Positions 20,352 to 28,817 are shown, counted from the stretch's first letter. The stretch: 64,000 nucleotides of DNA from Streptomyces himalayensis subsp. himalayensis (GCF_013778455.1 NZ_JACEHE010000007.1:1-64000), one strand, 5' to 3'. Program-made: numbers and translations. Notes: generated from the letters alone by a model not told the origin.

Positions 20352-20975
20352 ATGCGTTCCCATGGATACGAACACGGACATGGACGCGGCCCGGGCGCGC
20401 CCGGCCCTCACGGTCGGGGCGGCTTCGACGGCCGTCGTGCCGCCTTCGGCCCGTTCGGGCCGGGCGGTTTCGGCCCCGGCTTCGGCCCGGGTGGACCCTG
20501 GGGCGGGCGCGGTGGCCGAGGAGGCCCGAAGGGAAGGGCGCGGCGCGGTGACGTACGCGCGTCGATCCTCGCCCTGCTCAAGGACCGTCCGATGCACGGC
20601 TACGAGATGATCCGCGAGATCGACGAGCGGAGTGGAGGGGCGTGGAAGCCCAGCCCCGGGTCGGTGTACCCGACGCTCCAGCTGCTCGAGGACGAAGGCC
20701 TGATCGCCAGTACGAGCGAGGGTGGCAAGAAGTTGTTCTCGCTCACCGAGTCGGGTCGCGTCGCGGCCGACGAGGGGCCCGAGGCGCCCTGGGAAGAGGC
20801 CGGGCGCGGGGTCGACTGGGAGTCGCTGAACGAGATCCGGCAGGCCGGCTTCGGCCTGATGGAGGCGTTCGGGCAGGTCTGGAAGACGGGCAGCAAGGAA
20901 CAGCGCGAGAAGGCGCTCTCCGTGATCAACGACGCCCGCAAGAAGCTGTACCTGATCCTGGCCGACGAACACTGA
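20352..20975 (+). CDS. PadR family transcriptional regulator
   Basis: Protein of 207 aa. Residues 1-67 are Gly/His/Phe-rich low complexity (MRSHGYEHGHGRGPG start). A PadR winged helix follows (ILALLKDRPMHGYEMIREID, SPGSVYPTLQLLEDEGLI, LFSLTESGR), then a C-terminal dimerisation helix. Streptomycete relatives share the Gly/His-rich head. The start is supported by AAGGAG 6 nt upstream. No divergent target gene is adjacent; the palindrome at 20300 suggests autoregulation. Confidence 0.92.
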   Translation: MRSHGYEHGHGRGPGAPGPHGRGGFDGRRAAFGPFGPGGFGPGFGPGGPWGGRGGRGGPKGRARRGDVRASILALLKDRPMHGYEMIREIDERSGGAWKPSPGSVYPTLQLLEDEGLIASTSEGGKKLFSLTESGRVAADEGPEAPWEEAGRGVDWESLNEIRQAGFGLMEAFGQVWKTGSKEQREKALSVINDARKKLYLILADEH

Positions 20976-21017
20976 AGGTCCACTGATGTCGACGGCTGAC
21001 GGCCAGTACGGCGTGAC

Positions 21018-21047
21018 GGCGCCCCGCACTTCACAGTGCGGGGCGCC
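21018..21047. terminator. bidirectional terminator hairpin
   Basis: A perfect 13-bp stem (21018-21030 with 21035-21047) and TCAC loop, between the convergent PadR and SRPBCC genes. Confidence 0.9.
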
Positions 21048-21076
21048 TTCGTGCGACCGTTCGGTGTCGGTTCGGC

Positions 21077-21505
21077 TCAGGCCACCAGCCCGCCCAGCTT
21101 GCGCAGTGACTCGTTCAGCGCGGCGGTTGCCGAGTCCTTGAGTTTGCCGGCCATCAGTGACACGGCCGCGCCCGTGAACTCACCGTCGATGCGGACCTTC
21201 GTGGCATCGCCGTCGGGCGTCAGCGAGTAGCGGGTGGCGACGTTGACTGCCATCGGTCCCTTGCCGCGGATGGCCAGGGTGCGGGCGGTCTCCAGCTCTT
21301 CGATGGTCCAGAGCACCTCGGCGGGGAAGCCCATCAGCTTCATGTTCTCCTCGAATGTGCCGCCCACCTCCAGGGCGGCCGGGCCTCCCTTCGGGAAGCT
21401 CGTGTGCGTGGCGTTCCACTCGCCGTACGAGGAGAAGTCGGTGAGCTGCGCCCAGACCTTCTCGGCAGGCGCCTCGATGCGTGCTTCCGCGCTGACTTCG
21501 GCCAT
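21077..21505 (-). CDS. SRPBCC family protein
   Basis: Protein of 142 aa covering a START/Bet v1-like domain (MAEVSAEARIEAPAEKVWAQ, LTDFSSYGEWN, AGKLKDSATAALNESLRKL). The pattern is that of polyketide-cyclase-like and CoxG-like lipid-binding proteins. Ligand unknown. An upstream in-frame extension to 21583 exists but starts within a non-family sequence, so the ATG at 21505 was chosen. Confidence 0.88.
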   Translation of the reverse strand: MAEVSAEARIEAPAEKVWAQLTDFSSYGEWNATHTSFPKGGPAALEVGGTFEENMKLMGFPAEVLWTIEELETARTLAIRGKGPMAVNVATRYSLTPDGDATKVRIDGEFTGAAVSLMAGKLKDSATAALNESLRKLGGLVA

Positions 21506-21684
21506 GCGACCACCCCATCTCGTCGTGCGCTGCGCCGGGCGCAGCAACGGTGTCGCGGAACGTAGCCGCAGGGCCTTGAACATTCAATACTGATGAACCG
21601 TCAGAAAGTGTGGAGGCGTGGAAGCGGTGTTGCCCGTGGGGTCGGGGCAACGGGGCGCGCCCCCATCCGGGAAAAGGGCGTGAT

Positions 21685-21702
21685 CTCCTCCGCAAGGAGG
21701 AG
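21685..21702 (+). promoter_or_regulatory. hairpin sequestering a ribosome binding site
   Basis: CTCCTCC-GCAA-GGAGGAG: a 7-bp perfect stem closed by a GNRA-type loop. The 3' arm is a strong Shine-Dalgarno for the ATG at 21712. It could mask translation of the small upstream reading frame and the coupled Clp-N gene. Confidence 0.5.
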
Positions 21703-21711
21703 GACCCGCTC

Positions 21712-21780
21712 ATGCTTGCCCAACCTGTGTCGGACGCGAAGATGCTTCCCGCCGTGGATGCCATCGGCCGCAGGGGCTGA
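21712..21780 (+). CDS. 22-codon upstream reading frame, possible leader peptide
   Basis: ATG preceded by GGAGGAGGA; encodes MLAQPVSDAKMLPAVDAIGR and two more residues, then TGA. The stop lies 4 nt before the GTG at 21785, suggesting translational coupling to the Clp-N gene. It could also be the original N-terminus of that gene separated by a frameshift. Not a known family. Confidence 0.4.
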   Translation: MLAQPVSDAKMLPAVDAIGRRG

Positions 21781-21784
21781 TGAG

Positions 21785-22337
21785 GTGGGAGATGTGCAAC
21801 CTCGAATCCCCCGGCAGGCCGTGGACGGCGGCTCGAACCGTGCGGAACCCGGCGTCGGACTCAGCGCGGAGCTGGCCACCGTGGTCGCCGGCGCGCGGCG
21901 ACGGGCGGTGCGTGACGGAGACCGGCAGATCGACACCGCGCATCTCCTGCACTCCCTGCTGGAGTCCGGCCCGGACGTACGGGACGTCTTCGAAGGAGAT
22001 GCGCAGGTCGCGCGGCTGCTGGGGTATCTCGTGCAGCGCAGCATCGGGTACGGGCTGAGGTGGCAGAGCACCGTCGAGGATTCGGGCGCTCTGCCCGTGG
22101 TGGCGGGTGCCGACTGGTCGCCCGCCGCGCGCCACCGCCATGGACAAGGCGTACGAACGCGCCCGGCTCCGCGGTGAGTCGGGCACGCGCTGCGTCGATC
22201 TACTAGCCGCGCTGGCTGCGGATTCCGAATGCCGCGCGGTCGAGGTGCTGGGACGGGCCGGGGTCGATGCCGGGCGGTTGCTCCTGCGCATCGAGGCCGG
22301 ATCCGAGTGTGTCGGCGGCGCGGAGAGTGGGCGCTGA
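21785..22337 (+). pseudogene. Clp N-terminal (ClpR) domain protein, frameshifted
   Basis: Frame 1 encodes LSAELATVVAGARRRAVRDG, then QIDTAHLLHSLLESGPDVRD, then LLGYLVQRSIGYGLRW and stops at 22177. The continuation (TAMDKAYERARLRGESGTRC, then DLLAALAADSECRAVEVLGR) is in another frame up to 22337. One extra C in gccgcgCgccaccgcc near 22127 explains the break. The two Clp-N repeats without AAA+ domain match a stand-alone streptomycete protein of unknown role, perhaps a ClpP adaptor. Recent mutation or a sequencing error are both possible. Start GTG 21785 or 21794. Confidence 0.75.
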
Positions 22338-22455
22338 AGACGCCGAGAGCGTGCGCTGCAGGCGCTGAGAGTGGGCGTTGCGTGGGCCGGGTCCACCGTT
22401 TGAGACAGGTGTCAATGGGGGTGACGGTCATGACGGCGCCTGTCATGATGTGCCG

Positions 22456-23529
22456 GTGCATGCGTCTCAGGGGAGTCAGGTAAATCAGGGAAGGGGCGTC
22501 GGCCTGGGCCTCGCCCTCGCATCGGCGCTCGCCTTCGGCGGGTCGGGGGTCGCGGCAAAACCCCTGATCGAAGCGGGCCTCGACCCGCTTCATGTGGTCT
22601 GGCTCAGGGCGGCGGGTGCCGCCCTCGTCATGCTGCCCGTCGCCTGGCGGCACCGTTCCCTGGTGCGCCGACGCCCCGCTCTGCTGGCCGGGTTCGGCCT
22701 GTTGGGCGTCGCCGGTGTGCAGGCCTGCTACTTCGCCGCGATCTCCCGTATCCCGGTCGGAGTCGCCCTGCTCGTCGAGTATCTCGCCCCGGCGCTCCTC
22801 CTCGCCTGGGTGCGCTTCGTGCAGCGGCGGCCGGTGACTCGGGCCGCCGCGCTGGGTGTCGTCCTCGCCGTCGCAGGTCTCGCGTGCGTCGTCGAGGTCT
22901 GGTCGGGTCTGGGCTTCGACGCGATCGGCCTCCTGCTCGCTCTGGGAGCGGCCTGCTGCCAGGTCGGCTACTTCGTCCTGTCCGACCAGGGCAGCGACGC
23001 GGGCGACGAGGCGCCCGACCCGCTCGGCGTCATCGCGTACGGACTGCTCGTCGGCGCCGCCCTGTTGACGGTCGCCGCGCGCCCCTGGGGCATGGACTGG
23101 TCCGTACTGGCCGGAACCGCGCACATGGACGGCGCACCGGTCGCGGCGTTTCTGCTGCTCGGCTGGCTCGTCCTCGTCGCGACCGTCGTCGCCTACGTCA
23201 CGGGGGTGCTGTCCGTGCGCAGGCTCTCCCCGCAGGTGGCGGGCGTCGTGGCCTGCCTCGAGGCGGTCGTCGCCACCCTCTTGGCCTGGGTCATGCTCGG
23301 CGAACACCTGTCGGCGCCCCAGATCTTCGGCGGGGCGGTGGTCCTGGTGGGCGCGCTCATCGCACAGTCGTCGGCCCCGGCGAAGTCCTCGGCGGAACCG
23401 GTCGCGGGAGCCCTGCCGGGCACGGAGGGGGCGTCGGCCGAGCAGGGCAGGCGAAGCGAGCCGGGCGAACAGGACGCGCCTACAGGCGACGTGCCGACGG
23501 GACTGTCGGCACGCGGGGGCGGTGCATAA
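22456..23529 (+). CDS. EamA/DMT family transporter
   Basis: Protein of 357 aa with ten transmembrane helices in two EamA repeats (GLALASALAFGGSGVAAKPL, then PLHVVWLRAAGAALVMLP; second repeat QVGYFVLSDQGSDAGDEAPD onward). A hydrophilic Ala/Gly/Glu tail of about 50 residues follows. Drug/metabolite exporters of this family move amino acids or related metabolites; substrate not predictable. GTG 22456 lies 5 nt after TGATG, so the mRNA may be leaderless. Confidence 0.88.
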   Translation: MHASQGSQVNQGRGVGLGLALASALAFGGSGVAAKPLIEAGLDPLHVVWLRAAGAALVMLPVAWRHRSLVRRRPALLAGFGLLGVAGVQACYFAAISRIPVGVALLVEYLAPALLLAWVRFVQRRPVTRAAALGVVLAVAGLACVVEVWSGLGFDAIGLLLALGAACCQVGYFVLSDQGSDAGDEAPDPLGVIAYGLLVGAALLTVAARPWGMDWSVLAGTAHMDGAPVAAFLLLGWLVLVATVVAYVTGVLSVRRLSPQVAGVVACLEAVVATLLAWVMLGEHLSAPQIFGGAVVLVGALIAQSSAPAKSSAEPVAGALPGTEGASAEQGRRSEPGEQDAPTGDVPTGLSARGGGA

Positions 23530-23558
23530 GGCGACGATCCTGCCGGCGGTGGTGTCCG

Positions 23559-23577
23559 CCCCCGGATGGACCGGGGG
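23559..23577. terminator. short bidirectional terminator hairpin
   Basis: CCCCCGG-atgga-CCGGGGG between the convergent DMT transporter and PPOx genes. Confidence 0.65.
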
Positions 23578-23583
23578 TCGGCG

Positions 23584-24246
23584 TCACAGACCGGCCAGGT
23601 AGCCGGGGGTCTTCACGGAAGGGGCCAGGTCCTCCGAAGGAATGAGCGCGTCGTAGCCCTTGCGCAGCGGGACCACGCCGGCCCAGTGGGGAAGGTCCAT
23701 GTCCTCCGGCTCGTCGTTGGGGCCGCCGGTGCGCACCTTCGCGGAGACCTCCTCGAGGTCGAGGCGCAGTACCGCGGTCGCCGCGAGCTCCTTCGCGTTG
23801 GCGGGGCGCGAGTCGGCTGCGCGACCGGGCACGACGTGGTCGACGAGCGCGTCCAGGGCGGTACGCAGCTCCTCGGGGTCGGTCACCTGATGTGCCACGC
23901 CGTGCACCACCACGGAGCGGTAGTTGATCGAGTGGTGGAAGGCCGACCGTGCCAGGACCAGTCCGTCGACATGGGTCACGGTGAGGCACACGGGAAGTCC
24001 GGGATCGGTCTGACCGGCCATCCGCAGCGGCCGCGAGCCCGTCGAACCGTGCACGTACAGACGCTCGCCCACCCGGCCGTACAGGGTCGGCAGGACGACC
24101 GGAGCTCCGTCGCGTACGAAGCCGAGATGGCAGACGTAGGCCTCGTCGAGTATCGAGTGCACCAGCGTGCGGTCGTACGACGCGCGCCTGCGGCCCCGGG
24201 TGGGGAGGGTGCGCTCGGTGGGGGCGTAGGCGGTCTGGTCGGGCAT
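23584..24246 (-). CDS. pyridoxamine 5'-phosphate oxidase family protein
   Basis: Protein of 220 aa with the FMN-binding split barrel (ASYDRTLVHSILDEAYVCHL, VVLPTLYGRVGERLYVHGST, NYRSVVVHG). It belongs to the broad PPOx/nitroimidazole-resistance-like group. It is divergent from a MocR-type regulator that itself carries an aminotransferase domain using PLP. The pairing suggests a role in vitamin B6 salvage or homeostasis (inference); general flavin oxidoreductase is the alternative. Confidence 0.88.
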   Translation of the reverse strand: MPDQTAYAPTERTLPTRGRRRASYDRTLVHSILDEAYVCHLGFVRDGAPVVLPTLYGRVGERLYVHGSTGSRPLRMAGQTDPGLPVCLTVTHVDGLVLARSAFHHSINYRSVVVHGVAHQVTDPEELRTALDALVDHVVPGRAADSRPANAKELAATAVLRLDLEEVSAKVRTGGPNDEPEDMDLPHWAGVVPLRKGYDALIPSEDLAPSVKTPGYLAGL

Positions 24247-24350
24247 GGCTCGTCTCCTTGCGGGCTGGGGGTTGGGGGCTGAGGGGTGCGGGGCGGGGTC
24301 AGGGGGGCAGGCTGGGGCTGAGGCCTGCGGGCTTCGGTGCCGGCTGGTCG

Positions 24351-24386
24351 GTGAACGGGCTTGTGAACGGGCTTGTGAACGGGCTT
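24351..24386. repeat. 12-bp tandem repeat, three exact copies
   Basis: GTGAACGGGCTT repeated at 24351, 24363 and 24375 inside the divergent PPOx/MocR promoter region, 11 bp before the palindrome at 24398. MocR regulators often bind direct repeats, so these could be operator half-sites. Confidence 0.85.
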
Positions 24387-24397
24387 GTCATGCCGAT

Positions 24398-24409
24398 TGC
24401 ACTAGTGCA
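24398..24409. promoter_or_regulatory. TGCACTAGTGCA palindrome, candidate operator
   Basis: A perfect 12-bp palindrome 11 bp before the MocR start and beyond the 12-bp direct repeats; placed to control the MocR gene and possibly the divergent PPOx gene. Confidence 0.6.
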
Positions 24410-24420
24410 TACTCGACTTT

Positions 24421-25752
24421 GTGCTAGGAGAGTATCGGATCACGGGCCGGCGCGCAGCTGAGATCGCGGGCAGCGTCGAGCGCGCGGTAGGTTCCGGTGA
24501 CCTGGAACCGGGTCAACTCCTCCCGCCCATGCGGGAGTTGGCGCAGCAGCTGGGAGTCAATCCCAATACCGTGGCGGCCGCTTATCGCACGCTGCGCGAA
24601 CGCGGTGTCATCGAGACGGCGGGGCGGCGCGGCAGTCGTATCCGCCCCAAGCCGGCCACCACTGCGCGCGGGCGGGCCCGTGTCGTCGTGCCGCCAGGGG
24701 TGCGGGATGCGTCCAACGGCAACCCGGACCCCGCGCTGCTGCCGCCGCTCGCCGAGGCGTTCGCGGCGGCAGCAGCGCAGGGGGACGAGAAACCTGTGCT
24801 CTACGGGCAGGATGCCGTCGATCCGGAACTCGCCCGCCACGCGCGCGTGGCGTTCGACGCGGACGGCGTGCCAGACGGCCCGCTCGCCGTCACCTCCGGG
24901 GCGCTCGACGCCGTCGAACGGGTGCTCGCGGCCCACCTCAAACCCGGGGACGCGGTCGCCGTGGAGGATCCGGGCTGGGGCAGCATGCTCGATCTCGTCC
25001 CCGCACTCGGACTGCGTACGGTTCCCGTGGGTGTCGACGACGAGGGGCCGCTGCCCGAGGAGGTACAGCAGGCGCTGCTCGGCGGTGCGCGCGCTGTCGT
25101 CGTCACGGCCCGTGCGCAGAATCCGACCGGCGCCGCGGTGAGCGCCGCACGCGCGCGTGCCCTGCGCAAAGTCCTCGCCGCGCACCGAGAGGTACTGCTC
25201 ATCGAGGACGACCACGGGCACGCCATCGTCGATCTGCCGCTGCACCCCCTGGCCGGTGCCACGCACAACTGGGCGTTCGTCCGCTCCACCGCCAAGGCGT
25301 ACGGGCCGGACCTGCGCCTCGCCGTGCTCACCGGAGACCCCGTCACCGTCGACCGCGTACGCGGCAGACAGCGGCTCGGGCCCGGCTGGGTGAGCCATCT
25401 GATGCAGCGCGCCGTCGTGCACCTGTGGACCGGGGGAGCGGTCGACGAGGCAGCGGTGGCCGCCGCCTACGGGCGGCGCCGCGACGCGTTGATCGCCGCC
25501 TTGGCCGAGCGCGGCATCGAGGCCCATGGGCGCAGCGGCATGAACGTGTGGGTGCCGGTGCCGGACGAGACGGGGGTGGTGGCGCGCCTGCTGCACGCCG
25601 GGTGGGCCGTCGCCCCGGGGGCGCGCTTCCGCATGAGCGCGCCGCCGGGGGTACGCATCACCGTCTCGGCGCTCGCCGACGAGGACATCCGGCCGGTGGC
25701 CGACGCCGTCGCGTCGGCCGTGGGTCCTGCGCCGGAGCGGCGCTACGACTGA
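24421..25752 (+). CDS. MocR-type regulator (GntR HTH fused to class I aminotransferase)
   Basis: Protein of 443 aa. Residues 5-75 form a GntR winged helix (LPPMRELAQQLGVNPNTVAA, RTLRERGVIET). A linker and a fold-type I aminotransferase domain follow (about 95-435), with the PLP lysine K292 in RSTAKAYGPDLRLA. Members such as PdxR sense PLP and control vitamin B6 genes. The divergent PPOx-family gene is the likely target. The GTG start lies 11 bp from a palindromic operator. Confidence 0.92.
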   Translation: MLGEYRITGRRAAEIAGSVERAVGSGDLEPGQLLPPMRELAQQLGVNPNTVAAAYRTLRERGVIETAGRRGSRIRPKPATTARGRARVVVPPGVRDASNGNPDPALLPPLAEAFAAAAAQGDEKPVLYGQDAVDPELARHARVAFDADGVPDGPLAVTSGALDAVERVLAAHLKPGDAVAVEDPGWGSMLDLVPALGLRTVPVGVDDEGPLPEEVQQALLGGARAVVVTARAQNPTGAAVSAARARALRKVLAAHREVLLIEDDHGHAIVDLPLHPLAGATHNWAFVRSTAKAYGPDLRLAVLTGDPVTVDRVRGRQRLGPGWVSHLMQRAVVHLWTGGAVDEAAVAAAYGRRRDALIAALAERGIEAHGRSGMNVWVPVPDETGVVARLLHAGWAVAPGARFRMSAPPGVRITVSALADEDIRPVADAVASAVGPAPERRYD

Positions 25753-25862
25753 GGGCGGTCCGGGCGCGGGTCGGCGGTGCCTGTGTGGGCGGCGCCCGCA
25801 GTGCTGGGTGCGCCGCCGCCACGGTTCGCATGGACGAGTCGTTGCGCCCGGCTGCCGCGCCG

Positions 25863-26888
25863 CTAGGTCCGTATGCGAGTCCTCCGTATACGAGTCTTCC
25901 GTATGCGAGCCCTCGGCTGAGTCAGTGCGGCGCCCGCCAGGATGATGAGGGCGCCGACGGGTGTCGACCACGACAGGGATTCCCCGAGCACGGCGACGCC
26001 TGCCGCTGTGGCGATGACGGGAACGAAGTACGTCACCATCTGGGCCGTCGTAGGGCCGACCTCGGCGACCAGGCCGTACTGGATGAGGAAGGCGAGGCCG
26101 GTGCCGAGGATGCCGAGTGCCGCGATCGCGAGCAGCGGCACCACCGCGACATGCGTCGGCAGTGTCGTGAAGGCAGGGGTCACCACGGCCAGTTGGACGG
26201 TCGCGAGAAGGAGTTGCGCGCCGGTCAGGGACAGGTTGGAGTGGCCCGACCCGGCGAGTGTGCGGCGCACATAGATCCAGCCGATCGCGTAGCTCAGCGA
26301 CGCCGCGAGTGCCATCGCCGTGCCGGCGAAGTCCAGACCGCCGAAGCCCTGCCAGGCGCCGAGCACCGTCAGTACTCCGATGAAGCCGATCCCGAGCCCG
26401 GCGACGCGGCGCCGCGTCGGGCGGTCCTCGGAGAGCGCGACCAGCGACAGCGCCATGCCCCACAGCGGTGTCGTCGCGTTGCATATCCCGGCGAGCGTCG
26501 ACGGGATGGTCAGCTCGGAGAACGCGAACAGGGAGAACGGCAGGGCGTTGAGCAGGAACGCCGCCACCATGAGATGCCCCCATGTGCGCGCTCCGCGCGG
26601 CAGCCGCTCCCGCTTGGCGACGAGCGCGACGGCGAGCACGGCGGTCCCGAAGAACAGCCGCCCCAACGTCACCTGGAGCGGTCCGTACCCGTGCGTGCCC
26701 ACCTTGATGAGCAGGAAGCTGAAGCCCCAGACGAGTGACAGAACGCCGAACCGGATCCGCCAGTCGAGTCCACCGCGGCGCGGCCGGGCAGCGGACGCGG
26801 TGGACTCCTGGGGTGGGGCGGTGGCAGGCGGGGCAGCGCTGGGCGCCGAGGTCGCGCGGGACCTGGGAGAGGGAGTGACGGTGCTCAT
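25863..26888 (-). CDS. EamA/DMT family transporter
   Basis: Protein of 341 aa: a Ser/Pro/Ala-rich N-terminal tail of 35 residues, then ten transmembrane helices in two EamA repeats (RFGVLSLVWGFSFLLIKVGT; SLSYAIGWIYVRRTLAGSGH). The C-terminus consists of three copies of a 5-residue Arg/Ile/Thr repeat (RIRKT type) encoded by a 15-bp tandem repeat (25868-25912). It is divergent from a LysR gene, the classic arrangement for regulated amino-acid or metabolite export. Start at the ATG before STVTPSPRSR. Confidence 0.9.
   Translation of the reverse strand: MSTVTPSPRSRATSAPSAAPPATAPPQESTASAARPRRGGLDWRIRFGVLSLVWGFSFLLIKVGTHGYGPLQVTLGRLFFGTAVLAVALVAKRERLPRGARTWGHLMVAAFLLNALPFSLFAFSELTIPSTLAGICNATTPLWGMALSLVALSEDRPTRRRVAGLGIGFIGVLTVLGAWQGFGGLDFAGTAMALAASLSYAIGWIYVRRTLAGSGHSNLSLTGAQLLLATVQLAVVTPAFTTLPTHVAVVPLLAIAALGILGTGLAFLIQYGLVAEVGPTTAQMVTYFVPVIATAAGVAVLGESLSWSTPVGALIILAGAALTQPRARIRKTRIRRTRIRT
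25868..25912. repeat. 15-bp tandem repeat, three copies, coding
   Basis: Units start at 25868, 25883 and 25898 (TCCGTATGCGAGTCC and two variants). In-frame in the C-terminus of the DMT transporter, giving Arg-rich pentapeptide repeats. Confidence 0.85.
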
Positions 26889-26950
26889 GGCCGCCACGAT
26901 GTCGCAGGAGAACCTCTTAGTACAAGCGAGATTTCTTTCCCGGTATCGCG

Positions 26951-26956
26951 TAGCAT
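26951..26956 (+). promoter_or_regulatory. -10 box of a leaderless LysR transcript
   Basis: TAGCAT lies 7 nt before the ATG at 26964 and no Shine-Dalgarno is present, which fits a leaderless mRNA. Confidence 0.55.
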
Positions 26957-26963
26957 TGCTTAC

Positions 26964-27866
26964 ATGTTGAACCTGGAGCGCCTGCGCACTCTCGACGCCC
27001 TGGCCCGGCACGGCTCCGTCAGCGGCGCCGCAGCGGGGCTGCACGTCACGACCTCGGCCGTCTCCCAGCAGATGTCCAAGCTCGAACGGGAGGTCGGGCA
27101 GCAGCTCCTCGCCAAGAACGGCCGGGGTGTGCGCCTCACCGACGCCGGCCGCCTGCTCGCCGACCATGCGGCGCGCATCCTCTCGCAGGTGGAGCTGGCC
27201 CAGTCCGACCTGGAGGCGCAGCGCGGGCAGGTCGTGGGGGAGCTGCGGATATCGGCCTTTCCGACGGCCGCGCGGGGCCTCTTTCCCGCGGCCGTCGCGG
27301 CGCTGCGAGCCGAGCATCCCGGACTGCGTGTGCGTACGCAGGAGCTGGAGCCCGAACAGGGGGTGGCGGGCGTGGTCCGGGGCGACGTCGACATGGCGGT
27401 CGTCCTCGACTGGTACAACAAGCCGCTGCCGCTGCCCGACGGGCTCGTCAAGGCATCGCTCCTCGACGACCCGGCCGATGTCGCGGTGCCCGTCTCGCAT
27501 CCTCTCGCCGACCGCCGCGAAGTGGACCTCGAGGAGTTCGCCGACGACGAGTGGATCACCTGGGCGGAAGGGGAGTTCTGTCACGAGTGGCTGATGTTCA
27601 CTCTGCGGGCCAAGGGCATAGAGCCGCACATCGCCCATCGAGCCGAGGAGCACCACACGCAGCTGGCGCTCGTGGCGGCCGGGCTGGGCGTATGCGTCGC
27701 ACCTCGGCTGGGCCGCGACCCGGTGCCCGAAGGCGTGAGGACTGTGCCGGTCCGCCAGCGCGTGCGACGGCATGTCTACGCCGTGTGGCGCGCCGACGCC
27801 GACCGTCGCCCTTCGATCCGGGCGTCGGTGAAGGCCTTGCAGGCCGCGGGGGCGGCGGTCGGATGA
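26964..27866 (+). CDS. LysR family transcriptional regulator
   Basis: Protein of 300 aa. Residues 1-60 are the LysR helix-turn-helix (LNLERLRTLDALARHGSVSG, AVSQQMSKLEREVGQQLL); residues 90-295 form the effector-binding domain. Divergent to the EamA exporter with a 75-bp shared promoter region, so it probably activates that exporter in response to the exported metabolite. Confidence 0.93.
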   Translation: MLNLERLRTLDALARHGSVSGAAAGLHVTTSAVSQQMSKLEREVGQQLLAKNGRGVRLTDAGRLLADHAARILSQVELAQSDLEAQRGQVVGELRISAFPTAARGLFPAAVAALRAEHPGLRVRTQELEPEQGVAGVVRGDVDMAVVLDWYNKPLPLPDGLVKASLLDDPADVAVPVSHPLADRREVDLEEFADDEWITWAEGEFCHEWLMFTLRAKGIEPHIAHRAEEHHTQLALVAAGLGVCVAPRLGRDPVPEGVRTVPVRQRVRRHVYAVWRADADRRPSIRASVKALQAAGAAVG

Positions 27867-28188
27867 CGTTGCATCGGCCGGCACATAGGCGCCGTCGCCG
27901 TCGCCGTCCGGCGCGCTCGGTGGCGCCGTGAGGGGGCTCAGTGCCTGGCCGGGGCAACGCCGGTCGCTGTGAGCGAGCTTGGCCGCCCGGCGCGGCGGTG
28001 CTCGTTCGGTGTGCGGTGGTGGCTGTCCGGCGTGGCTGTGGTCGTTCGGTGTGCGGTGGTGGCTGTCCGGCGTGGCGGTGCTCGTTCGGTGTGCGGTGGT
28101 GCCCGTCCGGGGCGGCGGTGCTCGTTCGGTGTGCGGTGGTGGCTGTCCGGCGCGGGGCGATGCCCCTCCACCCCGCGCCCAGATCCAG
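27867..28188. other. 322-bp convergent intergenic region dominated by a minisatellite
   Basis: Between the 3' ends of the LysR and PPOx genes. Besides the 40-bp repeat (see 28001-28160) it contains only C/G-rich spacer; no gene is convincing although the repeat keeps several frames open. Confidence 0.6.
28001..28160. repeat. 40-bp tandem repeat, four copies
   Basis: Units at 28001, 28041, 28081 and 28121, each beginning CTCGTTCGGTGTGCGGTGGT or a one-base variant. A half unit precedes them at 27981-28000. The most conserved 20 bp is nearly invariant, the second half varies. Confidence 0.95.
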
Positions 28189-28659
28189 CTAGAGCGTTGC
28201 CAGCTTGCGGAAGTCCCAGGACGCGATCGCCTTCGGTGTCAGCCGGAGCCACGCGTGCCTGCCGTCGTGCGGCATCCGGTCCATGCCGAAGTTCTTCTGC
28301 GCGAAGAGCCTCTCGGGTGCCTCCAGTTCGGGGAACGCCTCCTCGCCGGTGCGGGGCGTCTCGCCGACGAACTCCACGCTGCCCGTCAGTTCGACGCCGC
28401 GCAGCTCGCCGTACTCCTCTCCCGCGTCGACGACGACGGCTATCCGCGGATCGCGCCGGAGGTCGGCCCAGCGCCTGCTGCGCGTGATCGAGTACAGCCA
28501 CAGTGACGTGCCGTCCCAGGCGAAAAAGAGGGGGCTCGCATGCGGGGCGCCGTCCGGCGAGACGGTGGCCACCCGGCAGGTGCGCTCTGTGGACAGGAAC
28601 TCGTCGAGCTCGGCCGGTGTCATCATGATCCTGCGGCCCCGGCGCTGTGTGACGGCCAT
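28189..28659 (-). CDS. PPOx-class flavin-dependent oxidoreductase family protein
   Basis: Protein of 156 aa with the split-barrel FMN fold (LDEFLSTERTCRVATVSPDG, HASPLFFAWDGTSLWLYSIT, LRRDPRIAVVVDAG). Relatives are F420- or FMN-dependent reductases and general-stress proteins. Unrelated in arrangement to the PPOx gene at 23584. The first Met that matches the family start is at 28659; in-frame sequence further upstream is not family-like. Confidence 0.88.
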   Translation of the reverse strand: MAVTQRRGRRIMMTPAELDEFLSTERTCRVATVSPDGAPHASPLFFAWDGTSLWLYSITRSRRWADLRRDPRIAVVVDAGEEYGELRGVELTGSVEFVGETPRTGEEAFPELEAPERLFAQKNFGMDRMPHDGRHAWLRLTPKAIASWDFRKLATL

Positions 28660-28817
28660 GTGACTCCCCCTTCTGCGGCATCGACTCGAGCGAAGTGTCC
28701 GAATCGACTCGGCAACAACAACCCTGACATCGCGCCAAAGAAGCATGTGCCGTCTTCCGTCCCGACGCAATGGTGGCTACTCTCGCCCGCCCGGACGCCG
28801 CCCCCGACAGGAAGCCC

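Noticed and set aside
28001-28160. possible CRISPR array
   Set aside because: Units adjoin directly without unique spacers and no cas gene is near; it is a plain tandem repeat. The same holds for 46617-46836 and 48319-48477.
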